Shown here: positions 1 through 9,063 of the stretch, one piece after another | Layout: every line of letters starts with the position of its first letter | Numbering within the stretch: the stretch's first letter is position 1 | Assembly (NCBI GenBank): GCA_024400125.1 | Contig: JAKSNG010000003.1 | Location: 27,711-91,710 of the forward strand | Length of the DNA: 64,000 bases | DNA from: Paludibacteraceae bacterium | GTDB lineage: Bacteria; Bacteroidota; Bacteroidia; Bacteroidales; Paludibacteraceae | Direction of reading: 5' to 3' | The notes under the pieces: generated by a model | What the model saw: the letters and a program-made list of their open reading frames with translations, nothing else | Told to the model about the DNA's origin: nothing | Databases searched by the model: none | Made by a program: the position numbers and the translations under genes

Positions 1-1200
1 GGATATTGCATATTGTATATCACGACGCTGAGCTTTATTAAAGGTGAAGTTCAATTTATAATCAATGTTCTCATCATCGTCTCCTTCTTCGTGGTTAATG
101 GTGGGAGGAACAATACCATCCTTCAATGCCATGGCACAAGCTACGGCTTCTACGGCGCCAGTTGCCCCCACTAAATGTCCTGTCATAGACTTAGTGGAGT
201 CGATATTCAGTTTATACGCATGTTCTCCAAAAACCTGCTTAATGGCGTTCAACTCAGCAATATCACCAAGAGATGTTGATGTTCCGTGTGTGTTGATATA
301 ATCAACATCTTCTGGTTTAATATGTGCATCTGCCAATGCATCTTCCATCACGCGTGCAGCTCCCTCGCCTTCAGGATTAGGAGCGGTCATGTGATAGGCA
401 TCAGATGTCATACCACAACCTACTACTTCTGCATAGATTTTTGCACCACGTGATTTGGCGTGTTCATATTCTTCCAAAATCAAACATGCTGCTCCTTCTG
501 CCAATACAAACCCATCACGAGATTTAGAGAAAGGACGACTGGCTGTTTCGGGCGAGTCATTACGTGTGGAAATAGCATGCATCGAATTGAATCCACCTAT
601 GCCAGAATAGGTTATATCTGCATCAGCGCCACCAGTAACAATAATCTCCGAACGACCTAAACGAATCGCATCAAATGCTTGACCAATAGCATGAGCAGAA
701 CTGGAACAAGCGGATGTTACAGCAAAACTGATACCCTTGAGACCAAACACCATAGATATATGCCCAGCACCCATGCTATGCAACGATTTTGGAATATAGA
801 AAGGGCTAAAACGCGGAGTCCCGTCTCCTGCACCATACGCCATACTATCCTCTTCAAAACTATGTAATCCTCCCATACCGCTACCCCAAATAACACCAAT
901 GCGGTTGCGGTTCTCGTGCTCTAAATCCAAACCAGAATCTTCTAAAGCCTCCTTGGCTACCCATACAGAGAACTGCGCGTAACGGTCTAATTTCCGGGAT
1001 TCTTTGCGATCTAAAAGAGAAGAAATATCAAATTCTTTCACTTCTCCTGCAAAATGAGTCTTGTATAAAGTGGTGTCAAACTGTGTAATCTCAGCAATGC
1101 CACTTTTACCTTCAATCATGGATTTCCACGTGCTTTGAAGGTCATTTCCAATAGGAGTCAATGCCCCCATTCCTGTAATTACTACTCGTTTTAATTCCAT
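1..1200 (-). CDS. fabF: 3-oxoacyl-ACP synthase II (FabF), C-terminus cut by window edge
   Basis: Beta-ketoacyl-ACP synthase II elongates fatty acyl chains by condensing malonyl-ACP with acyl-ACP in the cytoplasm. The frame is open from an ATG at 1200-1198 to the window edge, giving 400 codons, so only about 20 residues of a normal FabF are missing. The thiolase-fold catalytic triad is visible: Cys165 in SACSSSAHAIG, His305 in NTHGTSTSLGD and His342 in MTGHLVG. It lies 72 bases downstream of acpP on the same strand with no promoter between them, so the two are probably co-transcribed, a classic arrangement. The ORF runs off the window and the true C-terminus is not visible. Identity is very secure. 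Confidence 0.97.
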   Translation of the reverse strand, partial: MELKRVVITGMGALTPIGNDLQSTWKSMIEGKSGIAEITQFDTTLYKTHFAGEVKEFDISSLLDRKESRKLDRYAQFSVWVAKEALEDSGLDLEHENRNRIGVIWGSGMGGLHSFEEDSMAYGAGDGTPRFSPFYIPKSLHSMGAGHISMVFGLKGISFAVTSACSSSAHAIGQAFDAIRLGRSEIIVTGGADADITYSGIGGFNSMHAISTRNDSPETASRPFSKSRDGFVLAEGAACLILEEYEHAKSRGAKIYAEVVGCGMTSDAYHMTAPNPEGEGAARVMEDALADAHIKPEDVDYINTHGTSTSLGDIAELNAIKQVFGEHAYKLNIDSTKSMTGHLVGATGAVEAVACAMALKDGIVPPTINHEEGDDDENIDYKLNFTFNKAQRRDIQYAIS

Positions 1201-1272
1201 ATTATTTAGTAACAAGTTACGAGTTCACAGTCACCTGCAAACTCGTAAAATACATAAATTTTCTACGCTCCG

Positions 1273-1509
1273 TTATGCAAGCGCTTTTTCAATGTAAGCA
1301 ACAACGTCACCTACTGTTTTAATCTTCTGAGTCTCTTCGTCTGGGATAGTTACATTGAACTCTTTCTCTAACTCCATAATTAACTCCACTGTATCCAGTG
1401 AGTCAGCGTTCAAATCCGCAGCAAAACTTGCGTCCATTGTTACTTGAGCTTCATTCGCACCCAGTTTGTCAACTACGATTGCTTTTACTTTTTCTTCAAT
1501 TTCTGACAT
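1273..1509 (-). CDS. acpP: acyl carrier protein
   Basis: This 78-residue acidic protein carries growing acyl chains on a 4'-phosphopantetheine arm. The attachment site is the Ser37 of the [12 protein letters not shown] motif at the start of helix 2, exactly where it sits in AcpP. Length and charge are typical of the family. It is the first gene after a consensus promoter (1605 to 1573) and is followed on the same strand by fabF, its main enzymatic partner. No oddities seen. Confidence 0.98.
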   Translation of the reverse strand: MSEIEEKVKAIVVDKLGANEAQVTMDASFAADLNADSLDTVELIMELEKEFNVTIPDEETQKIKTVGDVVAYIEKALA

Positions 1510-1572
1510 AGTCGTAAGTATTAAAATGTTAATATTTTCTAACTCGAATTTTCCCTATTTGCAAAAAACGCT

Positions 1573-1605
1573 GCAAAGGTACTGCTTTTTTTTGAATTAT
1601 GCAAA
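1573..1605 (-). promoter_or_regulatory. promoter of acpP-fabF
   Basis: On the minus strand TTTG (1605-1602), 20 bases, then TACCTTTGC (1581-1573) match the Bacteroidetes sigma-ABfr consensus exactly. The acpP start codon is about 64 bases downstream of the -7 box. Confidence 0.85.
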
Positions 1606-1630
1606 TCTTTGGCAAAAAAATGCGCATTTT

Positions 1631-3421
1631 TTAGAATCTGCTGTCTAATTCTTCAACCTTCCATTCGCAAACAATCACTTTCCCATCTGGTAAAACGCGA
1701 TAATTGGATAGTGCAAATAACCGTTCAATTAAATCATGTGCCTCCTCATCGGTTAGTTTCTTTCCGTATGGGATAGCGGTGTCCTCAGCTAAAGATAATG
1801 CTATTTGCTCTTCCCATTGTTGCTGAGCAGAAATACCCGTTTCCCGTACACAATGGATAATCTTATTCAATGTGGCCACGGCATGATCTACACTCAACAA
1901 AGCAGGGATGCCAACAATATTATAACTATTTTTACTAAACTGCTCCAACTCAAAACCTACATATCGCAAATCAGACAATAGTGTGTCCACGAGTTTCATA
2001 TCTTCCGTATTGAGTTCTAATAACTCTGGAAACAAGAGTTGTTGAGATACACCTTTTTGATCCCTAATCTGATGTTGATACTGTTCGTACAACACGCGAA
2101 TATGTGCGCGGTGATGATTGACAATAAATAATCCAGCGCGGTAAGGAACGAATATGTACTTGCCTCGATACGTATAAGGTTGTACTTCGCTTAGTGAGGT
2201 CTCAAACAAATCTTCTTTTTGTTGCTCGTAAGTGGGTTTCGTTGGGATATTTGACCCCGACGGATAAAGTGTTTCCCACCCCTTATAATTATCGCGTGCG
2301 CGCGCGCTCGTAGGGTGAAATGGATTATAATTGGGATCAAAGACTACTTTCGGTATATCTGCCACTTGTTTCGTAGATGTAGGCATCTCTATTTCTCCTG
2401 CCCGATCAAAATCAAGTGAAGGTGCGATATTAAACTTACCCAATGCTTCGCGTACGGTCGCTAACACAATTTGAAAAATTGTCTGCTCGTCTTGGAACTT
2501 AATTTCCGTCTTAGTCGGATGGATGTTAACGTCTATCCACTGTGGATTGATATCAAAATAGATAAAATACGATGGATTATAATCGCCAGGCACCATTCCA
2601 CTATAAGCCGTCATCACTGCTTTATGAAAATAAGCATGACGCATGTAACGTCCGTTCACAAAGAAATATTGTTGCGCATTCTTACTGGCAGCTTCTGGCT
2701 TTCCTACAAATCCACGAATAGACACTAATTCTGTGTCGCTTTTAATATCCACTAAATTACCTGTATAAGCTTTATTGCCTTTCCCGAAAACGGCTTCAAT
2801 GCGTTGTTTTTCGGTTCCTGCTGGCAATTCCATCAGCACTTCATCATTGCTCACGAACGTGAACTGCACGTGTGGATACACCAACACGATATGATAAAAT
2901 TCCGTCAGCAGATTACGTAACTCTGTTTGGTCTGTTTTGAGAAATTTGCGCCGAACAGGAACATTAAAAAAGAGGTTTTTAACTTTAAAATTAGTTCCAA
3001 CTGGACACAGACAAGCTTCTTGTCGTATGACATCACTCCCTGCAATTTCTAAAAAAGTGCCAATCTCATCTTCTTTTCTACGTGTCTGAACTTCCACTTG
3101 CGCAACAGCGCATATACTGGCCAATGCTTCACCACGGAAACCCATAGTGCGGAGTGAGAATAAGTCTTGCGCACTTTGAATCTTACTCGTTGCATGACGC
3201 TCAAAAGCCATACGGGCATCTGTTTCACTCATTCCTGAACCATCATCTATTACTTGCAACATGGTGCGACCTGCATCATATACAATAACCTGGATGCGAC
3301 TTGCTCCTGCATCCAGACTATTCTCTACCAATTCTTTCAAGCATGAAGCTGGTCGTTGAATGACCTCGCCTGCTGCTATCTGATTGGCGACGCTATCGGG
3401 TAATAAATGTATGATATCCAT
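1631..3421 (-). CDS. mutL: DNA mismatch repair protein MutL
   Basis: MutL is the GHKL ATPase that links mismatch recognition by MutS to strand removal. At 596 residues it has the normal size. The N-terminal ATPase has the N-box KELVENSLDAGA (29-40), DDGSGM (59-64) and GFRGEAL (94-100), and the signature DVNIHPTKTEIKF (297-309) ends the S5-like transducer domain. After a variable linker the C-terminal dimerisation domain contains NHHRAHIRVLYE (435-446) at the place where nicking MutLs carry DQHAxxE; the Asp and the first Glu are not conserved here. It ends an operon with the small membrane protein and the OmpA/TPR lipoprotein upstream (34-base gap). Confidence 0.96.
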   Translation of the reverse strand: MDIIHLLPDSVANQIAAGEVIQRPASCLKELVENSLDAGASRIQVIVYDAGRTMLQVIDDGSGMSETDARMAFERHATSKIQSAQDLFSLRTMGFRGEALASICAVAQVEVQTRRKEDEIGTFLEIAGSDVIRQEACLCPVGTNFKVKNLFFNVPVRRKFLKTDQTELRNLLTEFYHIVLVYPHVQFTFVSNDEVLMELPAGTEKQRIEAVFGKGNKAYTGNLVDIKSDTELVSIRGFVGKPEAASKNAQQYFFVNGRYMRHAYFHKAVMTAYSGMVPGDYNPSYFIYFDINPQWIDVNIHPTKTEIKFQDEQTIFQIVLATVREALGKFNIAPSLDFDRAGEIEMPTSTKQVADIPKVVFDPNYNPFHPTSARARDNYKGWETLYPSGSNIPTKPTYEQQKEDLFETSLSEVQPYTYRGKYIFVPYRAGLFIVNHHRAHIRVLYEQYQHQIRDQKGVSQQLLFPELLELNTEDMKLVDTLLSDLRYVGFELEQFSKNSYNIVGIPALLSVDHAVATLNKIIHCVRETGISAQQQWEEQIALSLAEDTAIPYGKKLTDEEAHDLIERLFALSNYRVLPDGKVIVCEWKVEELDSRF

Positions 3422-3455
3422 GAGTAATTATTAACAAGGGTCAACGAAGGGTAGG

Positions 3456-3689
3456 TCAGCGCAAGAAAAAGTAGAATAGTAATCCCAAACCTAATAATGC
3501 CACCCAGAAAATCAACTTCGATTTTTGACGTGCACGTTGAGTGGATAGATACTGCTCATGTTGCTCACGAAAACTACCGTGATGAAGACGCGCAAGTTTT
3601 TCCTTGCGCGCCTCCTTTTCCTTATCGTAATAAATGGGGCGATAGTCCCATTCACGGGGTTTATTTACTTTTGGGAATAAAACCGACAT
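3456..3689 (-). CDS. small tail-anchored membrane protein, unknown function
   Basis: A 77-residue protein with a charged, Lys/Arg/Glu-rich N-terminal two thirds and a single hydrophobic segment at the C-terminus (about residues 59-76, KLIFWVALLGLGLLFYFFLR), so it should be anchored in the inner membrane by its tail. No known domain is recognised. Its start codon overlaps the stop codon of the upstream lipoprotein gene (TAATG) and mutL begins 34 bases downstream, so translation is probably coupled within the operon. Similar short proteins next to mutL are common in Bacteroidales, in my recollection, but their role is unknown. Confidence 0.75.
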   Translation of the reverse strand: MSVLFPKVNKPREWDYRPIYYDKEKEARKEKLARLHHGSFREQHEQYLSTQRARQKSKLIFWVALLGLGLLFYFFLR

Positions 3690-5374
3690 TATTTAACAAT
3701 TGCCAAAAAGTCAGCATCCTCTGCAAACTTAGCAAACTCAATGTCATTAGCAGCTTTTGCTTTCATGTCAGCATCGCGTGCTACAGCTACTTTCAAGTTT
3801 GCATAAACAGCTTCACGGTCATTCGTGCGTGCTCCAACTACTGCCAACAGATATGCGGTGGTAGCATTAGGCTCTTGTACGCTGTTGAGCGTTTGACGTG
3901 CTGCTGCATAGTCCTCATCCAAAATTTGTTGAACAGCGGCATTGTTTGTTGCGCTCTTGCCGTATGCGTTCTTAGCTGCAGCATAGTCACCCTTCATAGT
4001 GTACAGCGTTCCGAGAGCGGCATTTAAGTCTCCTTGTGTACCAGCTGCTTTACCTAAGTGCTCCTCAGCTTTTGCTAAATCATGGTCAGCCATTGCTGCA
4101 ATACCTGCATTGTAGTTAACATCAGCATTGTTGGGCTCAATTTCCAAAGCTTTGCCGTAAGAACGACGAGCGTCTGCGATGTTGCCTTGTTTGAATTGAA
4201 TCATACCCATGTTGTTGTATGCGCGGTAATCACCAAATTGGTTAGCTACTTGTTGGTAAATAGCCAATTTTTCTGCATCATCATTGGCCAGAGTCGCTGC
4301 ATATAACATTTCTTCAACGTTGAGTTGAGCAGGATCATTCTTCATCAAGTTAGCAATCTCTTCATCAGATTTACCAATCAGGTCAATCGTCAAAATCATA
4401 CGACTACGACGGAGTGCAGGAAGAATCTCGTCAGCGATGGTTTTGTAAACAGCGCTCAAGTTCTTGATTTGAGTCTCACGCTCTTCGGGGTCAGTGTACA
4501 TGCTCAACACGCGCAGAACTAAGTCTTTGTCTTGGATATTGCTGTTCTCAACAGCTGCTTGGAAACCTTCCCAGTCCTCTGCTGTGATATTGTTCTCAAT
4601 AGCTGCTTCTACTTTGTCTTTCTTCATTTGCTTAGCCAAGAACTTTTGAGCATTTGCTTGACGAGCTTCAGCCAACTTAGTATTCAAGTCCATGCCACCA
4701 TCAGGACTAGCATAACCGCTAACTTCCAATTTATTGATGGCTTTTCTTTCAGCCGTATCAGCATCCAAGATAGCTACTTGCAAATCCTTTACAGCAGCAC
4801 TCTTGGTCTCTGAGTTGCGCAGGTTAGATTGTTGAATCAAGAACTTAATGTCAGCTTCTTGAGTCTCTTGGATAATGCGTTGGAACTTGTCAGAAGTAAC
4901 CATGCTCTTATTATCTTCAGCGGTAGCTAACTTAGCGGTTGCAACTACACCATCAGCAATCTTCAGGTCTGGCACTTCAATCACTTTCTTACCAACTTTG
5001 GCCTCAAAACGGAGATAAAGTTCAGACTTTGCCATCTCTGGTACATAATCATAACTGCAAGATTGTGTGTATTTACCACCTTCTTTGTAAGACACCATTT
5101 TGCCATTCTCTTTAACTTTCTCACCGATGTAAGTTACTGGAGTTCCAAGAACTTCTTGACCAGCAAATTTCAACACAGGAGTAACAGTTAAAACGCCTTT
5201 CTTGTTGAATTGCTTAACGGGGAACGTGCCGGTAATATCGGCATTAACTTTGTCACCTACTACTACCAATGGACTTGGATTTACGGTGACTTGCTCGGGT
5301 TGTGGCAATGTTTTGCCGCAGGATGTCAGCATTGCAGCGGCAATCACTGACACAAAAAATAAACTTTTTTTCAT
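3689..5374 (-). CDS. lipoprotein with OmpA-like and TPR domains
   Basis: I place the start at the ATG at 5374, not at the first possible ATG (5446), because it gives a clean lipoprotein signal: MKKSLFFVSVIAAAML followed by the lipobox LTSC with Cys18. The mature protein (about 560 residues in total) has a repeat-poor N-terminal beta-rich part, an OmpA-like segment (VSGYASPDGGMDLNTKLAEA, with the SPDG and Arg-rich helix that bind peptidoglycan in that family) and C-terminal tetratricopeptide repeats (for example FGDYRAYNNMGMIQFKQGNI). It should sit in the outer membrane facing the periplasm and may bridge the envelope. First gene of the operon with the small membrane protein and mutL. Confidence 0.85.
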   Translation of the reverse strand: MKKSLFFVSVIAAAMLTSCGKTLPQPEQVTVNPSPLVVVGDKVNADITGTFPVKQFNKKGVLTVTPVLKFAGQEVLGTPVTYIGEKVKENGKMVSYKEGGKYTQSCSYDYVPEMAKSELYLRFEAKVGKKVIEVPDLKIADGVVATAKLATAEDNKSMVTSDKFQRIIQETQEADIKFLIQQSNLRNSETKSAAVKDLQVAILDADTAERKAINKLEVSGYASPDGGMDLNTKLAEARQANAQKFLAKQMKKDKVEAAIENNITAEDWEGFQAAVENSNIQDKDLVLRVLSMYTDPEERETQIKNLSAVYKTIADEILPALRRSRMILTIDLIGKSDEEIANLMKNDPAQLNVEEMLYAATLANDDAEKLAIYQQVANQFGDYRAYNNMGMIQFKQGNIADARRSYGKALEIEPNNADVNYNAGIAAMADHDLAKAEEHLGKAAGTQGDLNAALGTLYTMKGDYAAAKNAYGKSATNNAAVQQILDEDYAAARQTLNSVQEPNATTAYLLAVVGARTNDREAVYANLKVAVARDADMKAKAANDIEFAKFAEDADFLAIVK

Positions 5375-5474
5375 AATTACAAAAACAGATAAAATAGTTA
5401 ATGTATATTTTTTAGTTAGTAGCGTCTTAGTGCATTTGAAATGCATTTTTTAGCGCAAATTTTCATTACAGGCC

Positions 5475-5507
5475 GCAAAATTACATAAAAAAAACGAAAC
5501 GTGCAAC
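5475..5507 (-). promoter_or_regulatory. promoter of the lipoprotein-mutL operon
   Basis: Minus strand: TAATTTTGC (5483-5475) is a good -7 box. Twenty bases upstream is GTTG (5507-5504), a one-mismatch -33 box. The leader to the chosen start at 5374 is about 95 bases. Confidence 0.6.
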
Positions 5508-5522
5508 TTTTTTGCGATTTTT

Positions 5523-5555
5523 TTTCGTTTTTTTGCAAAAAAAGTGTATCTTTGC
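5523..5555 (+). promoter_or_regulatory. promoter of the 5578 lipoprotein gene
   Basis: TATCTTTGC (5547-5555) is a consensus -7 box. The -33 position holds TTTC (5523-5526). The ATG follows 22 bases after the -7 box, so the leader is short. Confidence 0.65.
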
Positions 5556-5577
5556 ACCCTGATTTGAAAAAATAGGT

Positions 5578-6285
5578 ATGAAAACACGAAAAATAATCAT
5601 TTTTTTAAGCTGCATCATAGGTGGCATAGTTTGTTCATGCACCTCACCCCACCCCTCTGTAGCAGAACTGCGTGCGTCGAAACGGGCAAAAGACAGTATA
5701 GCGCTGTTCCAACAAGAGCGCACACTCGCTTATACAGATTCGCTATTGCAAGTCACGCTCCCACAAATAGACCCGTTATTGAAGACGTTCGTGTATGAGA
5801 AGAATGACCGCTATCAAGATCATGGTTATTACGTGCACCGCCTGCTGCGCACTACTGCACATATTCAACATAATTACTTGCAGGCACAGGTGTGTGATGA
5901 CCGTCAATTGGTACTCAAAAGTCATTACTATGGTTCATCTGCCATTGCTCACACCACCATCTCGCTCTCTGTGGACGATAATACCAACCATTGGTCTGGC
6001 TCACTACATTCGTTTCAGAATGAAGGACATTACGAAATCCTAACTCTCTCGCACGATGATGCCATGGAGGCATTGCGCTTTATTGACGCTTTTGCTGCAT
6101 CACGCATTCGAGTCACTCTTTCCGGAAAAAGACAATATAACTACTATCTTCCCGATGTCGAGAAACAAGCATTGGTGCAAACGTTACAGTTGGCAGTTTT
6201 GATGAATGATATACATCAACTCGAGACACAATTGCGTCAAACGTCCATTCAGGTCGAAAAATATAAAAAAAGATTGGAAAAATAA
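5578..6285 (+). CDS. lipoprotein of unknown function
   Basis: A 235-residue protein with an N-terminal lipoprotein signal: basic MKTRK, a hydrophobic stretch and a lipobox IVCSC around residue 21. The body has no domain I recognise. It starts with a charged helix (VAELRASKRAKDSIALFQQE), has a central part rich in aromatic and polar residues, and ends in a likely coiled coil (MNDIHQLETQLRQ...VEKYKKRLEK). It should be attached to the outer or inner membrane on the periplasmic side. It has its own promoter, and the next gene also has one, so it is probably monocistronic. Confidence 0.75.
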   Translation: MKTRKIIIFLSCIIGGIVCSCTSPHPSVAELRASKRAKDSIALFQQERTLAYTDSLLQVTLPQIDPLLKTFVYEKNDRYQDHGYYVHRLLRTTAHIQHNYLQAQVCDDRQLVLKSHYYGSSAIAHTTISLSVDDNTNHWSGSLHSFQNEGHYEILTLSHDDAMEALRFIDAFAASRIRVTLSGKRQYNYYLPDVEKQALVQTLQLAVLMNDIHQLETQLRQTSIQVEKYKKRLEK

Positions 6286-6292
6286 CGAAATA

Positions 6293-6325
6293 TTTGCAAG
6301 TTTCAAAAAAAAGTTGTATCTTTGC
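6293..6325 (+). promoter_or_regulatory. promoter of the SRPBCC-psd-deoC-tsaB-porW operon
   Basis: TTTG (6293-6296), 20 bases, TATCTTTGC (6317-6325): a full consensus. Because the -7 box covers 6317-6325, the possible TTG start at 6322 cannot be used and translation must begin at the ATG at 6349. Confidence 0.85.
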
Positions 6326-6348
6326 GCCCAAATTGTGATAATAGGCTT

Positions 6349-6780
6349 ATGGCAGAACAAAAATACGAAAGTCATATTGAATCGATAACCGCCCCGGTGT
6401 CGCATGTATATGCGGTGCTGAGTAATCTGCAGAACTTGGAGCGTGTGCGCGATCTTATTCCGCAAGATAAGGTGCAGGAAATGGAAATATCTACGGATTG
6501 TGTCCGTATTAAAGTAGATGGATTAGGGCAAAAAATAACCTTGCGTATTGTCGAAAGTGTCGAAAATGATACAATTAAGTTCGGCATCGATAATTTGCCC
6601 ATGCAGATGAACTTTTGGATTCAAATGAAATCGGTTGCTCCTTCTGATACACGTATCAAATTGACTCTGAAAGCCGATATTCCTATAATGTTCCGCATGA
6701 TGCTGGATAAAAAGATTCAACAGGGCATTAACGACGCCGCGGTGATGCTCTCTCAATTCCCTTATTCTCAATGGCAATGA
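6349..6780 (+). CDS. SRPBCC-family lipid/ligand-binding protein
   Basis: A 143-residue protein with the features of the START/SRPBCC fold: an opening strand SHIESITAPVSHVYAVLSN, a central antiparallel sheet (CVRIKVDGLGQKITLRIVES) and a long C-terminal helix (FRMMLDKKIQQGINDAAVML). Proteins of this fold bind hydrophobic ligands or act as cyclases, but no catalytic residues can be assigned. The start is fixed by the promoter just upstream. The 3' end overlaps psd by 10 bases (psd ATG at 6771), which suggests translational coupling with phospholipid synthesis; a lipid ligand is possible but is inference from context only. Confidence 0.75.
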   Translation: MAEQKYESHIESITAPVSHVYAVLSNLQNLERVRDLIPQDKVQEMEISTDCVRIKVDGLGQKITLRIVESVENDTIKFGIDNLPMQMNFWIQMKSVAPSDTRIKLTLKADIPIMFRMMLDKKIQQGINDAAVMLSQFPYSQWQ

Positions 6781-7463
6781 AAAGACCACACATTCATCGT
6801 GAAGGGCGCAACGCCATTATCGGTTTAACCCTTCTTATTTTCGCCATCAATGTGACGGTGTATCTGCTCTTTGTTCGTCATAATAACGAGCATAGCTGGA
6901 TATTAGCCCTCTCGTTGGTTGTTGCAGCCATTTTATTAGTCTTCGTTACGTATTTCTTTCGCAACCCTGTGCGCGTGATTGACGTGGATGATCCCAATTT
7001 TATTATTGCGCCAGCAGACGGTCGCGTCGTGGTGGTTGAGCCAACGGATGAAAACGAGTACTTCCATGAACGTAAACTGCAAGTCAGTATCTTCATGTCT
7101 CCGTTTAATGTGCATGCTAATTGGTATCCCATAGAAGGGGATATTATCGTTTCCGAACATCAAAAAGGTCACCATAAAGGTGCTTGGTTACCCAAATCGT
7201 CAACGGAGAACGAACGCTCACTCGTCGTCATAGAAACACCAAACAAAGTGCGTATCGCTATTCGTCAAATCGCTGGCGCAATGGCGCGGCGCATCGTCAC
7301 TTATGCCAAAGTGGGCAAACAGTCGCATCGTAATACTCACCTCGGATTCATCAAACTCGGCTCACGAGTAGATATGTATCTACCACTCGATACCGAGATG
7401 TTTGTGCAGGTTGGTGAATCGGTTCGTGGTAATGAGACTATTATTGGACGCCTCGCAGAATAA
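6771..7463 (+). CDS. psd: phosphatidylserine decarboxylase
   Basis: Converts phosphatidylserine to phosphatidylethanolamine at the inner membrane. The 230-residue protein has two N-terminal transmembrane segments (about residues 16-34 and 43-63) and then the catalytic domain: PADGRV with Asp83, SPFNVHANW with His115, and the self-cleavage site LGS at 196-198, where Ser198 becomes the pyruvoyl group. It belongs to the short PSD-A type, which has LGS rather than the longer LGST of E. coli Psd. The start overlaps the previous gene; an ATG two codons later (6777) is an alternative. Part of the operon that runs to porW. Confidence 0.95.
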   Translation: MAMKRPHIHREGRNAIIGLTLLIFAINVTVYLLFVRHNNEHSWILALSLVVAAILLVFVTYFFRNPVRVIDVDDPNFIIAPADGRVVVVEPTDENEYFHERKLQVSIFMSPFNVHANWYPIEGDIIVSEHQKGHHKGAWLPKSSTENERSLVVIETPNKVRIAIRQIAGAMARRIVTYAKVGKQSHRNTHLGFIKLGSRVDMYLPLDTEMFVQVGESVRGNETIIGRLAE

Positions 7464-7489
7464 TTATTAACCCTAAAAATATTACAATC

Positions 7490-8368
7490 ATGGACAAATT
7501 TGAACAACTCTTCAACGAGTACCCATTTATGCTCACCGATGAGCAAGTAAAAGCGAACACCGCCGAAATCATCAAGAAACACTTTGATGAAAACAATAAT
7601 CGTGATGTATGGATGGAGTGTCTCCATCAAATCGACCTCACTACCTTGAACGGAGAAGATACCGTCGCTAAGGTAGAGGGTATGGCTAAGAAAGTGTCGG
7701 AGTTTGAAAAACATTATCCAGGTGTACCCAATGTAGCTGCTATGTGTGTATATCCCGCATTGGCTTCTGTGGCACGTAAGAATCTTCCTGAAGGCATCGG
7801 CGTAGCTTGTGTATCTGCAGGTTTCCCCGCTTCACAAACTTTCATCGAAGTGAAAGTGGCAGAGACCGCTATGGCTTTGAAAGAAGGCGCAACTGAAATC
7901 GACATCGTTATCTCTGTTGGTAAGTTCCTCGAAGGACGTTACCAAGAGGTATTTGACGAAATCAGCGAACTGAAAGCTGCTTGTGGTAACCATCATCTTA
8001 AAGTTATTCTTGAGACTGGCGCCCTCAAGACTGCTGAAAACATCTGGAAAGCTTCCATCATCGCTATGGCTGCTGGTGCTGACTTCATCAAGACTTCTAC
8101 TGGTAAGATTGCCGTTAATGCTACGCCTGAAGCAACATACGTTATGTGTCAAGCTATCAAGGCATGGAAAGAGAAAACGGGTGTGAAAGTTTGCTACAAA
8201 CCTGCCGGAGGTGTTTCTACTACCGACGAAGCTGTTCAACACTTCACTCTTGTTAAAGAGATTCTTGGTCAAGACTGGCTGAATAACCAATCTTTCCGCT
8301 TTGGTGCAAGTCGCTTGGCAAATAATCTGTTGTCCTCTATCGTAGGAGCAGAGACCAAATACTTCTAA
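7490..8368 (+). CDS. deoC: deoxyribose-phosphate aldolase
   Basis: Cleaves 2-deoxyribose-5-phosphate to glyceraldehyde-3-phosphate and acetaldehyde in deoxynucleoside breakdown. The TIM-barrel protein (292 residues, a little longer than E. coli DeoC) shows the Schiff-base Lys201 in GADFIKTSTGK and the second catalytic Lys237 in CYKPAGGVST. Asp139 of TEIDIV matches the proton-relay Asp. It is preceded by a 26-base gap after psd, and its stop codon overlaps the start of tsaB (TAATG). Confidence 0.96.
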   Translation: MDKFEQLFNEYPFMLTDEQVKANTAEIIKKHFDENNNRDVWMECLHQIDLTTLNGEDTVAKVEGMAKKVSEFEKHYPGVPNVAAMCVYPALASVARKNLPEGIGVACVSAGFPASQTFIEVKVAETAMALKEGATEIDIVISVGKFLEGRYQEVFDEISELKAACGNHHLKVILETGALKTAENIWKASIIAMAAGADFIKTSTGKIAVNATPEATYVMCQAIKAWKEKTGVKVCYKPAGGVSTTDEAVQHFTLVKEILGQDWLNNQSFRFGASRLANNLLSSIVGAETKYF

Positions 8369-9063
8369 TGACTATCCTTTGTATTGAAACCAGTACGCAG
8401 GTTTGTTCTGCAGCCATCTGTGTAGATGGTCAATCGATTACCTCCCGCATCAATCGTGTGGGGGGTAATCATGCTAAACTGTTGCCAGTGTTTATAGATG
8501 AACTCCTTACTGAGTTGCGTCAACGTCATGCCACATTAGATGCGGTGGCTTTGTCTGATGGACCAGGCAGTTATACAGGACTGCGTATAGGAGCTTCTAC
8601 TGCGAAAGGCATTTCTTATGGCTTGAACATCCCACTCATTCCAATCCGAACAACGGAGGTGCTATGTGCCACATTCTTGCAACAATCGCAGGCTGCAGAT
8701 ACTAATCAAACCATCCTCTGCCCAATGATTGACGCACGTCGCATGGAGGTTTATACGGCTTGTTACAATGCCGATATTCAGGAGTTAACACCCATAATAG
8801 CGCAAGTCATAGATGCCTCAACACACCTCGCTCCTCATTCGCTGTACTTCGGCGACGGAGCGGCTAAATGTCAGCCGTTCTTAGAGACGGACGAGGTACA
8901 TTTGATTCCCGAAATCATACCTGATGCAGCATGCATGGGTGCATTAGCAGAGAAGAAATATCATGCACAACAAATGGTAGTCGGAAAAGACTTAGCGTAT
9001 TACGAACCATTCTATCTTAAACAGTTTGTGGCAGCACAATCCCATGTCAAAGGGCTTCAATAA
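8368..9063 (+). CDS. tsaB: tRNA threonylcarbamoyladenosine biosynthesis protein TsaB
   Basis: TsaB is the inactive-homologue partner of TsaD in making the t6A37 modification of ANN-decoding tRNAs. The 231-residue sequence has the ASKHA-fold N-terminus ILCIETSTQVCSAAI, the HAKLLPVFIDELL helix and the well conserved DGPGSYTGLRIGASTAKGIS segment that forms the dimer interface. The start codon overlaps the deoC stop. Its last 20 bases overlap the start of porW, which implies coupling. Confidence 0.95.
   Translation: MTILCIETSTQVCSAAICVDGQSITSRINRVGGNHAKLLPVFIDELLTELRQRHATLDAVALSDGPGSYTGLRIGASTAKGISYGLNIPLIPIRTTEVLCATFLQQSQAADTNQTILCPMIDARRMEVYTACYNADIQELTPIIAQVIDASTHLAPHSLYFGDGAAKCQPFLETDEVHLIPEIIPDAACMGALAEKKYHAQQMVVGKDLAYYEPFYLKQFVAAQSHVKGLQ

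Noticed and set aside
65..301. plus-strand ORF over fabF
   Set aside because: Shadow of fabF, whose frame is open across the region and contains the catalytic residues.
3497..4027. 176-residue plus-strand ORF
   Set aside because: Opposite strand of the small membrane protein and lipoprotein genes; Cys-rich wording is typical of a shadow frame.
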